This document shows, in pieces, positions 7,981 to 16,600 of a stretch of 64,000 nt of DNA (its first letter is position 1; each line of letters begins with the position of its first letter). Origin of the DNA: Methylorubrum suomiense (GTDB lineage: Bacteria > Pseudomonadota > Alphaproteobacteria > Rhizobiales > Beijerinckiaceae); assembly GCF_022179765.1 (NCBI RefSeq), contig NZ_BPRE01000016.1, positions 62,001-126,000 on the forward strand, in the 5' to 3' direction. The position numbers were made by a program, and so were the translations under genes. The notes beneath the pieces were generated by a model, which ran no database searches, had not been told where the DNA came from, and saw only the letters and a program-made list of their open reading frames with translations.

Positions 7981-8528
7981 CAGGTCTTGAGCACGGGTTC
8001 GGTCACCGCGCCGGCGCCGCGCTCGGCGAGATAGTGCGGTTGGAACAGGCACATGCGCACCGCGTCGCGGTAGCGGCCGTTCACGAAGAACTCGTCCCTG
8101 AGGATGCCCTCCGGGCGGAAGCCGCAGCTCTCGTAGATGCCGGCGGCGCGCTTGTTGTCCTTGTCTACGTGCAGGTACAGCTTGTGGATGTTGAGCACCT
8201 TGAACGCGTAGTCGATGGCGATGCGGGTCGCGCGCTTGGCGTAGCCCTTTCCTTGATGATCGGGGTGGATCGCGATCTGGAATTCGCAGCGCCGGTGCAG
8301 GTGGTTGATCTCGACGAGCTCGACCATCCCGGCGGGCTCGCCGCGCTCGGTGGCGATGATGAAGCGCCGTTCGGTCTGGTTGTGGATGTTGCGCTCGTAG
8401 AGCTGCGCCAATTCGGCGAAGGACTCGTAGGCCTCCTCGAACCAGTAGCGCATGATGCTGTCGTTGTTGTTGAGCTGATGCACGAAGAGGAGATCCTCGC
8501 GCTCCAGCGGTCTCAGCTTGATGGTCAT
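7980..8528 (-). CDS. speG: Spermidine N-acetyltransferase-like GNAT protein
   Basis: A 182-residue GNAT acetyltransferase with strong overall resemblance to SpeG. KLRPLEREDL opens the protein, YWFEEAYESF, VELVEINHLHRRCEFQI and the acetyl-CoA loop HQGKGYA follow, and EFFVNGRYRDAVRMCLFQ lies near the end. SpeG acetylates spermidine or spermine with acetyl-CoA to prevent polyamine toxicity. ATG at 8528 is chosen because it gives the SpeG N-terminus; in-frame sequence upstream is Arg-rich and unrelated. It stands alone between a convergent gene and the cobW cluster. Confidence 0.85.
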   Translation of the reverse strand: MTIKLRPLEREDLLFVHQLNNNDSIMRYWFEEAYESFAELAQLYERNIHNQTERRFIIATERGEPAGMVELVEINHLHRRCEFQIAIHPDHQGKGYAKRATRIAIDYAFKVLNIHKLYLHVDKDNKRAAGIYESCGFRPEGILRDEFFVNGRYRDAVRMCLFQPHYLAERGAGAVTEPVLKT

Positions 8529-8675
8529 GTCCGTGCTCGGCCGGGGCTGCTGCGGGAGCGTTCGCCCAGGCCTACTCCCACGGCGCCCACGACGGAATGA
8601 TGAAAGCCGGCTTTGCTCCCGGAACCGGACGATGCCGGACATCGTGCCGGCAGCGGGCGCTGAGGCATTCCGCCT

Positions 8676-8969
8676 TCACGCACCGCGCAGCGCCGCCTCC
8701 TCCGCCACGAGTGCCGCGACGTCGGCCTCGGTGATCGCGGCGAGACCGCAGGGCCGGCGCAGGGCACGGGTCGGCTCGCCCCAGCGCATGATCAGCACCA
8801 CCGTCTCGACGCCGGGGCAGGTGGAATGGTTACAGGCGATCTCGTTGACCGAGAGCGCATCCTCCTCGGTCAGCCCGAGCGCCGGGGCGAGCAGCGCCTT
8901 GGCCCGCCGCGCCGCTTCGGCAAGCGCGGCGGAGCGGGCACGCCAATCCTTGAGGCTGACGAAGCCCAT
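8676..8969 (-). CDS. Small conserved-looking Cys/His protein downstream of the CobW GTPase
   Basis: A 97-residue protein I do not recognise. The centre reads NEIACNHSTCPGVET, giving C46-x-H48-x2-C51, followed by a hydrophobic strand (VVLIMRWGEPTRALR) and a further C74; both ends are helical. The clustered Cys/His residues could bind a metal. It starts six bases after the CobW-type gene on the same strand, so the two are almost certainly one transcript under the Zur-like palindrome. A role with zinc is inferred from context only. Confidence 0.7.
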   Translation of the reverse strand: MGFVSLKDWRARSAALAEAARRAKALLAPALGLTEEDALSVNEIACNHSTCPGVETVVLIMRWGEPTRALRRPCGLAAITEADVAALVAEEAALRGA

Positions 8970-8975
8970 CGAGCG

Positions 8976-10193
8976 TCAGGCGGCCTCCCGGCGCCAGGCC
9001 GGGAACGGGTCGGACAGGGTGCGGTAGGCCTCTGCGTCGAACCGGGCCTCTTCCGTCCCCACGAGGCAGGCATCCAGCGCCGATCGAATGGCCGCCTGAT
9101 CCATCTCGCGGCCGATGAAGACGAGTTCCTGACGACGGTCGCCCCAATTGTCGGTCCACACCGAATGCAGCCGCTCGCGGAACACCTCCTCCTCGGGCCA
9201 GCGGCGGCGCGGCACCGCCGCCCACCAGAAGCCCATGGCGCCGACATGCGCCACCGCGCCGGCGAGGGAGAACTCGCCGACCCAGTCGGGCCGGGTGGCG
9301 AGCCAGAAATGACCCTTCGCCCGGATCAGCCCCGGCCAGGTCGTGTCGACGAAGGCCTGGAACTTCGCGGGGTCGAAGGGCCGACGCGCCCGGTAGACGA
9401 AGGAGGTGATGCCGTATTCCTCGGTTTCCGGGACGTGCTCGTGCGCGCCGTAGAGTTCCTTGAACCAGAGCGGGTGCTCCTGGGCCTTCTCCTCGTCGAA
9501 CAGGCCGGTATCGAGGATCGCCTCCGGCGGCACCCGGCCCTGCGTGGCCTCGACGATGCGGGCATCGGCGTTCAACGAGCGCACCACCGAGCGAACGAGG
9601 TCGCGCTGCGCGGGGCTCACATCCCCGGCCTTGTTGATCACGACGACATCGGCGAACTCGATCTGCTCGACGAGGAGATCCACCAGGGTCCGCGCATCGT
9701 CCTCGCCCGCGATCTCGCCGCGATCGCGCAGGAACGCGTTCGAGCCGTAATCCTTCAGGAGATTCATCGCGTCGACCACGGTGACCATCGTGTCGAGCCG
9801 GGCGACGTCGCTCAGTGCGCGGCCCGTCTCGTCGCGGAACGAGAAGGTCGAGGCCACGGGCAGCGGCTCGGCGATGCCGGTCCCCTCGATCAGGAGGTAA
9901 TCGAAGCGGCCCTCACCGGCGAGGCGGCGCACCTCGGCCAAGAGATCGTCGCGCAGGGTGCAGCAGATGCAGCCGTTGGTCATCTCCACCAGCCGCTCGT
10001 CGGTGCGCGACAGGTTCGCGCCGCCGTCGCGGACGAGGTCGGCGTCGATATTCACCTCGCTCATGTCGTTGACGATCACCGCGACGCGGCGGCCCTCGCG
10101 GTTGTTGAGAACGTGGTTGAGCAGGGTCGTCTTTCCCGCGCCGAGGAAGCCGGACAGCACCGTGACGGGGAGGCGGGTGTCGGTCGAGGACAT
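8976..10193 (-). CDS. CobW/ZNG1-family GTPase, probable zinc metallochaperone
   Basis: A 405-residue G3E P-loop GTPase. The Walker A GFLGAGKT is at residues 15-22, the metal-binding CICC loop at 75-78 (NGCICCTLRDD), ExxG-like LIEGTGIAEP follows and NKAGD is the base-recognition motif. The C-terminal CobW domain ends near residue 380. The CICC loop is typical of zinc chaperones of the ZagA/ZigA/ZNG1 group, which deliver zinc during deficiency. A long Zur-like palindrome lies 13 bases before the start, which favours zinc over cobalt. The small Cys/His protein follows directly. Confidence 0.88.
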   Translation of the reverse strand: MSSTDTRLPVTVLSGFLGAGKTTLLNHVLNNREGRRVAVIVNDMSEVNIDADLVRDGGANLSRTDERLVEMTNGCICCTLRDDLLAEVRRLAGEGRFDYLLIEGTGIAEPLPVASTFSFRDETGRALSDVARLDTMVTVVDAMNLLKDYGSNAFLRDRGEIAGEDDARTLVDLLVEQIEFADVVVINKAGDVSPAQRDLVRSVVRSLNADARIVEATQGRVPPEAILDTGLFDEEKAQEHPLWFKELYGAHEHVPETEEYGITSFVYRARRPFDPAKFQAFVDTTWPGLIRAKGHFWLATRPDWVGEFSLAGAVAHVGAMGFWWAAVPRRRWPEEEVFRERLHSVWTDNWGDRRQELVFIGREMDQAAIRSALDACLVGTEEARFDAEAYRTLSDPFPAWRREAA

Positions 10194-10205
10194 TGGAACT
10201 CCTGT

Positions 10206-10233
10206 GATATGTAACTTTATAACGTTTCATATC
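10206..10233. promoter_or_regulatory. Zur-like operator
   Basis: A 28-base palindrome in which 24 positions match their reverse complement. The core is AT-rich (TTTATAACG) and flanked by GATATG and CATATC. This length and composition fit the alphaproteobacterial Zur box (built around TGTTATAnnATAACA-like sequences). It covers positions 13-40 upstream of the CobW-type start, where a bound repressor would block transcription. The assignment to Zur is inferred from motif and target gene. Confidence 0.75.
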
Positions 10234-10380
10234 CTAGCCACGTCAAGCCTCAAACGCGCCCATGGGCCGGGCAATCGGTCATCCGGAGCGGTCAGTGGCT
10301 GGTACGGACCCGGAAAGCGGTCGACTCACCGGCCGAGTCGCGAGAAAAGGCGCTTTCGCGCGGCCCTGCCGAAACCGAGA

Positions 10381-10401
10381 ACGGGTGACGCGCGTACCCG
10401 T
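10381..10401. promoter_or_regulatory. Inverted repeat upstream of the TetR gene
   Basis: Six-base arms ACGGGT (10381-10386) and ACCCGT (10396-10401) around nine bases, 39 bases before the TetR-family start. It could be an autoregulatory operator; short arms in GC-rich DNA make chance likely. Confidence 0.25.
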
Positions 10402-10439
10402 GAGCGGCCCCGGTGGCCGGCGGAGCGAGGAGGAACGGG

Positions 10440-11066
10440 GTGCGACCCTGGCGCGAGGGACCGGGCGACCGGCGCAGCTACCACCACGGCAACCTCAAGG
10501 AGGCGCTGATCGAGGCCGCGCGCCGCTTCATCGCCGAGCGCGGCATCGGCGGATTCACCCTGGTCGACGCCGCCCGTCTCGTCGGGGTGACGCCCGCTGC
10601 CCTGTACCGCCATTTCCGCGGGCGCGAGGCTCTGCTCGAAGAGGTCGCCGGCCGCGGCTTCTCCGACCTCGCCGAGCGTCTGGCGCGGGCGCTGGCCGGC
10701 CGGGGCACGCCGCTGGAGCGCTTCACCCGGATGGGCGAAGCCTATCTGGCCTTCGCCGAGGAGGAGCCGGGCTACTACGCGGCGATCTTCGAGGTGCGGG
10801 GTGCCGCCGCCCCGGCGCACGCGCCCGATCGGCCGAACCCGTTCGACCTCTTGGTCGAGGCCCTGCGGGCGACCTTCCCCGAGGGGTTCAACGGCGTCGA
10901 TCCGCGCTTCCTCGCGCTCGAGGTCTGGGCGCTCTCCCACGGCATCGCCACCCTCTCGGCCGCCGGCCAATTGCCCAAGAGCGGACCGGACAAGTACGAG
11001 TTGCTGCGCGCGGGCGTGCTCGCCCTCGTGCACGGAGCCGGCGAAAGGGTGAAGCCCACCCCTTGA
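10440..11066 (+). CDS. TetR/AcrR family transcriptional regulator
   Basis: A 208-residue TetR-type repressor. The N-terminal helix-turn-helix is clear (SYHHGNLKEALIEAA, then FTLVDAARLVGVTPAALYRHF at about residues 40-60); the C-terminal ligand domain begins near residue 70. GTG at 10440 is chosen because AGGAGG lies six bases before it (10428-10433) and family members start shortly before YHHGNL. It is divergent from the CobW-type gene and 61 bases before the DUF2852 gene. The ligand is unknown. Confidence 0.85.
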   Translation: MRPWREGPGDRRSYHHGNLKEALIEAARRFIAERGIGGFTLVDAARLVGVTPAALYRHFRGREALLEEVAGRGFSDLAERLARALAGRGTPLERFTRMGEAYLAFAEEEPGYYAAIFEVRGAAAPAHAPDRPNPFDLLVEALRATFPEGFNGVDPRFLALEVWALSHGIATLSAAGQLPKSGPDKYELLRAGVLALVHGAGERVKPTP

Positions 11067-11087
11067 AACCGCCGAGGCGGCCCCGCA

Positions 11088-11110
11088 TGTGAATGTTGTT
11101 CACATTCACA
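11088..11110. promoter_or_regulatory. Perfect inverted repeat between TetR and DUF2852 genes
   Basis: Arms TGTGAATG (11088-11095) and CATTCACA (11103-11110) are perfectly complementary around seven bases. Size and symmetry suit a TetR-family operator. It sits 17 bases before the DUF2852 start, so a bound regulator would control that gene. Confidence 0.5.
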
Positions 11111-11127
11111 CCCCGGAGCCTTCAGCC

Positions 11128-11607
11128 GTGAACACGTCCTCTACGTCTCCCTGGTCCAGCGGCGCATCGCACCGCAACGGCCCGTTTCCGAAGCGCTCGA
11201 TCGAGATCGGCGCGATCGTGGTGAGTTTCATCTATTTCTGGCCGGTCGCCGTCGCCTACGTGGCCTGGAAGATCGCGGGCTATCCCGCCCTCGATCAGAT
11301 GCGGGAATTCGCCCGCAGCGGCGCCTGGAGCCTGGGCAGCACCAACGGTCAGTCGCGCTTTGCCCGCGCTTTCGAGGCGGCGAAGGGGGGCACCGGTTAC
11401 CGTGCCCCCAGCGGCAACTGGGCCTTCGAAGAGTACCGCAAGGCCGAATTGGATCGGCTCGAGGCGCGCCGCCGGGCGCTCCAAGAGGAGAGCCAGGCCT
11501 TCGCCGACTTCGTCGAGGAGCTGAAGCGGGCCAAGGACCGCGAGCAGTTCGATGCGTTCATGGCCAAGCGTCGCTCCGAGGGCGGCGGCCCGACGATCGA
11601 GGCGTAA
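11128..11607 (+). CDS. DUF2852 family membrane protein
   Basis: A 159-residue protein of the DUF2852 family. One hydrophobic segment (IEIGAIVVSFIYFWPVAVAYVAWK) forms a transmembrane helix near residues 25-48; the C-terminal half is a charged helix with probable coiled coil (from FEEYRKAELDRLEARRRALQEE). Function is unknown; the family is common in Hyphomicrobiales. GTG at 11128 has GGAG nine bases upstream; an earlier in-frame GTG at 11089 lies inside the palindrome and is less likely. Confidence 0.75.
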   Translation: MNTSSTSPWSSGASHRNGPFPKRSIEIGAIVVSFIYFWPVAVAYVAWKIAGYPALDQMREFARSGAWSLGSTNGQSRFARAFEAAKGGTGYRAPSGNWAFEEYRKAELDRLEARRRALQEESQAFADFVEELKRAKDREQFDAFMAKRRSEGGGPTIEA

Positions 11608-11633
11608 TCCCCTCCATCGAGAGCGTGGCCTTC

Positions 11634-11673
11634 GCGAAGGGCGCCCCGCCGGAACCGGCGGGGCGCCCTTCGC
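11634..11673 (+). terminator. Strong hairpin terminator after the DUF2852 gene
   Basis: Nineteen-base perfectly complementary arms (11634-11652 and 11655-11673) with a minimal loop, 27 bases after the stop. The tail is only moderately T-rich, but stem stability is extreme. It separates this gene from the trehalose/glucan cluster. Confidence 0.8.
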
Positions 11674-11816
11674 ATGTCTGAAGCATTTTGCGTGCAGTGC
11701 AGCGATTCCCGGGCCATGCCCGGTTGTCGCGGGCCGGGACCGCCATAACTGCCGCTTCTGGGAACAAGCGTTGGCGCGGCGCCTTGTGAGACACGAGGAC
11801 ACGCCCGCCGGGCCGG

Positions 11817-13664
11817 ATGACCTTTGACCTTCCAGCGGAGAGCGGTGGCCTGATGCGGCGCGCCCATGCGATGCGGTTCGGCAGCGAGCTTGCCGAGGAC
11901 GGAGTGCGGTTCGCCCTCTGGGCCCCCACCGCGGACGACGTGACCCTCGTGGTCGACGGATCGGATCACCCGATTCCGGAGGCCGGCGAGGGCTGGCGTG
12001 TGGCGACGTTGCCCGGCGTGAAGCCCGGCGCCCGCTACGGCTTCCGGATCGGCGGCGATCTCGTCGTGCCCGACCCTGCCTCGCGCTTCCAACCGGACGA
12101 CGTCTCGGGCCTCTCCGAGGTGATCGACCCGAACGCCTTCGACTGGACCGATGCGGCGTGGACCGGGCGCCCCTGGGAGGAGGCCGTCGTCTACGAGGTG
12201 CATGTCGGCACCGCGACGCCGGAAGGCACCTATGCCGGACTGGAGAAGTGCCTCGACGACTTGGCCGATCTCGGCATCACCGCCATCGAGTTGCTGCCGC
12301 TCGCCGACTTCAAGGGCACCCGCAATTGGGGCTACGATGGCGTGCTGCCCTACGCACCGGATTCCGTCTACGGACGCCCGGAGGATCTGAAGCGCCTGAT
12401 CGACAGCGCCCACGCCAAGGGGCTGATGGTGCTGATCGATTGCGTCTACAACCATTTCGGTCCGGCCGGGAATTACCTTCATTCCTACGCCAAGACCTTC
12501 TTCACCGAGCGGCACCAGACCCCCTGGGGCGCCGGGATCAATTTCGACGGCAAGGAATCGGGCCGGATCGTTCGCGACTACTTCATCGAGAACGCGCTGT
12601 ACTGGCTGGAGGAGTACCATTTCGACGGCATCCGCTTCGACGCGGTGCACGCCATCCTCGACGATTCCGAGAGGCACTTCTTGGCCGAGCTCGGCGAGAC
12701 GATCCGGAAGACCTTCCCGGACCGGCATGTCCACCTGATCCTCGAGAACGAGGCGAACCAAGCCTCCTGGCTGGAGCGCGACGCGTCGGCCAAGCCGATC
12801 CTGCACAGCGCGCAATGGGCCGACGACCTGCATCACGGCTGGCACGTCCTGCTGACGGGTGAGGATGCGGGCTATTACGCGAGCTTCGCGGACAGGCCGC
12901 TGGAACACTTGGCCCGCAGCCTCGCCGAGGGCTTCGCCTATCAGGGCGAACCGTTCCCGACGCTCGACAACCATCCCCGCGGCGAGCCCTCGGCGCATCT
13001 GCCGCCCTCGGCCTTCGTCACCTTTCTCCAGAACCACGATCAGGTCGGCAACCGCGCGCTCGGCGAGCGGCTGAACCACCTCGCCGATCCCGCGAGGCTG
13101 GCGCTGGCCCGGGCCGGGCTGCTGCTCGCGCCGCAGATCCCGATGCTATGGATGGGCGAGGAATGGTCGGCCTCGGCGCCGTTCCTGTTCTTCGTCGATT
13201 TCGCGCCGGACGAGGAGCTGAACAAGGCGGTGCGCGAGGGGCGGCGGCGCGAGTTCAAGAGCTTCGCGGCGTTCGCCGACGACACCTCCGTGATCCCGGA
13301 TCCCACCGAGGAGAAGACCTTCACGGATTCGAAGATCGACTGGGACGAGGCGGAACGCGAGCCGCATCGCGCGGTCTGGGCCGACACCCGCAATCTGCTC
13401 CAGATCCGCCACCAGAACGTCGTGCCGCTGACCAAGACCGCCTATCGCGGCGCGACCGCGACGTTGCCGGCACCGGGGGTGATCGACGTCGCGTGGCGCT
13501 ACGCGGGCGGCACCCTGCGCTTCATCGCCAATTTCGGCGACGACGACCACGCCGTGACGTTCGCGGGCGAGCAGGTGATCTGGTCGAACGGCCTTTCGCG
13601 GCAATCCGGCCAGCTCCCATCCTGGACGGGCGTGTTCCTTCTCGGAGCGGCCCAGCGTGACTGA
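11817..13664 (+). CDS. treZ: Malto-oligosyltrehalose trehalohydrolase
   Basis: A 615-residue GH13 enzyme that cuts trehalose from the end of malto-oligosyltrehalose made by TreY. An N-terminal carbohydrate-binding fold (GVRFALWAPTADDVTLV) precedes the barrel. The nucleophile region DGIRFDAVH has D275, the general acid region HLILENEAN has E310, and FLQNHDQVGNRA carries the third acid. The exact start is uncertain: ATG 11853 would also suit. It is the first gene of the cluster and its stop overlaps the malQ-treY start by eight bases. GGAAC at 11761 resembles an EcfG -35 but the -10 half is poor. Confidence 0.93.
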   Translation: MTFDLPAESGGLMRRAHAMRFGSELAEDGVRFALWAPTADDVTLVVDGSDHPIPEAGEGWRVATLPGVKPGARYGFRIGGDLVVPDPASRFQPDDVSGLSEVIDPNAFDWTDAAWTGRPWEEAVVYEVHVGTATPEGTYAGLEKCLDDLADLGITAIELLPLADFKGTRNWGYDGVLPYAPDSVYGRPEDLKRLIDSAHAKGLMVLIDCVYNHFGPAGNYLHSYAKTFFTERHQTPWGAGINFDGKESGRIVRDYFIENALYWLEEYHFDGIRFDAVHAILDDSERHFLAELGETIRKTFPDRHVHLILENEANQASWLERDASAKPILHSAQWADDLHHGWHVLLTGEDAGYYASFADRPLEHLARSLAEGFAYQGEPFPTLDNHPRGEPSAHLPPSAFVTFLQNHDQVGNRALGERLNHLADPARLALARAGLLLAPQIPMLWMGEEWSASAPFLFFVDFAPDEELNKAVREGRRREFKSFAAFADDTSVIPDPTEEKTFTDSKIDWDEAEREPHRAVWADTRNLLQIRHQNVVPLTKTAYRGATATLPAPGVIDVAWRYAGGTLRFIANFGDDDHAVTFAGEQVIWSNGLSRQSGQLPSWTGVFLLGAAQRD

Positions 13665-16600
13665 TCAAGCGACAGAGAAGGTGGGCGTGTCCGACGTGAG
13701 TCTCCTCGAACAACTCGCCGCCCTCGTCGGCATCGCCGACGGCTTCACCGACGCCTTCGGGCAACGGGTCGACACGCCGCTGGAGGTCCGCCGCGGGATG
13801 CTCGAAGCCCTCGGCTTCCCCGCGGGGGATGACGGCGCGATCGCGCGCAGCCTCGAATCGGTGGAGGCGGTGCGCGCCGCCATCGCGCCGCCGCTGCTCG
13901 CGGCGGAGGCGCGCCGGACCCTGCGCGTGCCGCTTCGGATCGAGGCCACCGGCGGCACCGTGACGTGGCGCCTCGTGGACGAGCATGACCGTGCCCGCGA
14001 GGGCCGCGCGGCGCTGACGCCCGGCGCGGAGGGAATCGGCTTCGATCTCCCGCCGCTGACGCCCGGTTATCATCGTCTCACCGTGTCCTTCGGCGAGCGC
14101 AAGGCCAATACCTGGATCGTCTCGGCCCCGCAGCGCTGCTGGCGCCCGCGCGCCTATGCCGAGGACGGGGCCCGCGACTGGGGCCTCGCGACCCAGCTCT
14201 ACGGCCTTCGCTCGCCCGACAATCTCGGCATCGGCACGTACGCCGATGCCGGGCGCGCCGCCCGGGACGCGGGCCTGCGCGGGGCCTCGTTCCTGGGTCT
14301 GAGCCCGGCCCACGCGCTGTTTCCGTCGGATCGCGGCAAGATCTCCCCTTACTCGCCGTCCTCGCGGCTGTTCCTGGAGACGCTCTACATCGAGCCCGGC
14401 GTCCTGCCGGGGTTCGCCGGGAGCCGCGCGGCAGAGATTCTGGAGACCCACCGCGCCCGGATCGAGACCCTGCGCGACACTGCCCTCGTCGATCATGCCG
14501 GCGTCTGGGAGGTGCTGGCCCCCATCCTCGAGACCTACTGGGAGGATTCGGACGCCCGGCGCGGCGCGGATCCCGACTTCGCCGCCTTCCGCCGCGAGGG
14601 CGGCGAGGATCTCGAATCGCACGCGACCTTCGACGCCCTGTCCGAACATTTCCGTCAGAACGGCGCCCACTGGCTCGGCGACTGGCCGGAGCCGTTTCGC
14701 CGCGCGGGGACGGAGGCCGTCACGGCCTTCGCCACGGAGAACGCCGACAGGATCGGCTACCATGTCTTCCTGCAATACCTCGCCGACAGCCAGCTGAAGG
14801 CGGCCTCCGAACTCGCGCTGGCGACCGGCATGCGGCTCGGCCTCTACCGCGACCTCGCCGTCGGCGCGGATCGCGGCGGCTCCGAGATCTGGTCTCACCC
14901 TGAGCGCTTCGCCAACGGCGTGTCGATCGGCGCCCCGCCGGATCTGCTGGCGCCCAAGGGGCAGGATTGGGGCCTGCCCGCCTTCGATCCGCTGGAGATG
15001 GAGCGCGACGGCCTCAAGGCGTTCCGTGCGCTGGTGAAGGCCAATATGCGCCATGCCGGCGCCATCCGCATCGACCACGCCTTCCAGCTCGCCCGCCTGT
15101 TCCTGATCCCGCTCGGCAAATCGGCCCGTGAAGGCGCCTACGTCCTGATGCCGTTCGAGCCGATGCTCGCCGTCCTGCGGCTGGAGAGCCACCGCGCCAA
15201 GTGCCTCGTCATCGCCGAGGATCTCGGCACGGCGCCCGAGGGCTTCTCCGACGCCCTGATGGCGTCCGGCATCCTCAGCTATCGCATCCTCGCCTTCGAG
15301 CGCGAGCATGGCGGCGCCTTCAAGAGCCCGGACGCCTACCCGAAGGACGCGCTCACCGCGATCACCACCCACGATCTGCCGACCTTCGTCGGCTGGTGGC
15401 GCGGCGTCGACACCGATACGCGCCAGTCGCTCGGCCTCTACGACGCCGAACGGGCTGAGGCCGAGCGCGTCGAGCGCGTCACCGAGCGTTGGCGCCTCGC
15501 GGAGGCCCTGGCCTCGCAGCAGCTTCTCCCCAGCGCCGAGCCGCCGGAGCACGCCCCCTTCGAGGCCGCCGCGCGCTACCTTGCCCGCGCGCCCTCGATC
15601 CTCACCGCCGTCCAGTACGAGGACGTGGTCGGGGAATTGTCCCAGGCCAACGTGCCGGGCTCGACCGAGGGCTACCCGAACTGGCGGCGCAAGCTCGACC
15701 GGAATCTGGAGGCCATCGCCGCGCCGGGCGGGCCGCTCGCCAAGCTGGCCGCCGCCCTCTCCGCCGAGGAACGGGGCCCCCGCTCAGGCGCCGCACGGCT
15801 CAGTTCGGCCCCGCCGCGGGCGACCTACCGGCTGCAATTCCACGAGGGCTTCACCTTCGCGGACGCGGAAAAGATCGTCCCCTATCTCGCCAAGCTCGGG
15901 GTCAGCCACGTCTACGCCTCGCCGCTCCAGAGGGCGCGGCCCGGCTCGACCCACGGCTACGACATCGTCGACCACTCGCAGATCAACCCGGAGATCGGCG
16001 GCGAAGAGGGATTCCGGAGCTTCACCGACGCCCTGCACGCGCACGGCCTGAAGCTCCTGCTCGACATCGTGCCGAACCACATGGGCGTCGGCGGGGCGGA
16101 CAATCCCTGGTGGCTGTCGGTCCTCGAATGGGGCGGCCTGTCGCCGGAGGCCAACGCCTACGACATCGATTGGGAGCGCCTCGGCGCCAACGGCAAGCTC
16201 GTCATTCCCTTCCTCGGCGAACGCTACGGCGAGGCGCTGGAGAAGGGCACGCTGGAACTGAAGTTCGACGAAGCGGCCGGCGCCTTCAGCGTCTGGCACT
16301 ACGAGCACCAGTTCCCGATCTGCCCGCTCCACTATCCGACGATCCTCAACCGGGCGCTCGCCGCGCTCGGCGAGATCGGCGACGACATGTCGGCGGACGT
16401 GCTCAAGATCTCCGAGCAGCTGCGCGCCATGGGGGAGGAGACGCACCCCGAGCGCCGCCGCGCCCTGCCCGAGGCGGCCGAGGCGCTCAAGCGCGACCTC
16501 GCCGGGGCCGTGCGCGCCTCGCCGCAGATCGCCGCGGCGATCGACCGGGCGCTGCACCTGCTCAACGGCAACCGCGACTATCCGGATTCCTTCGGGCCGC

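Noticed and set aside
11761..11786. EcfG-type promoter for treZ
   Set aside because: GGAAC is present but the -10 half reads CTTG instead of CGTT at the right spacing.
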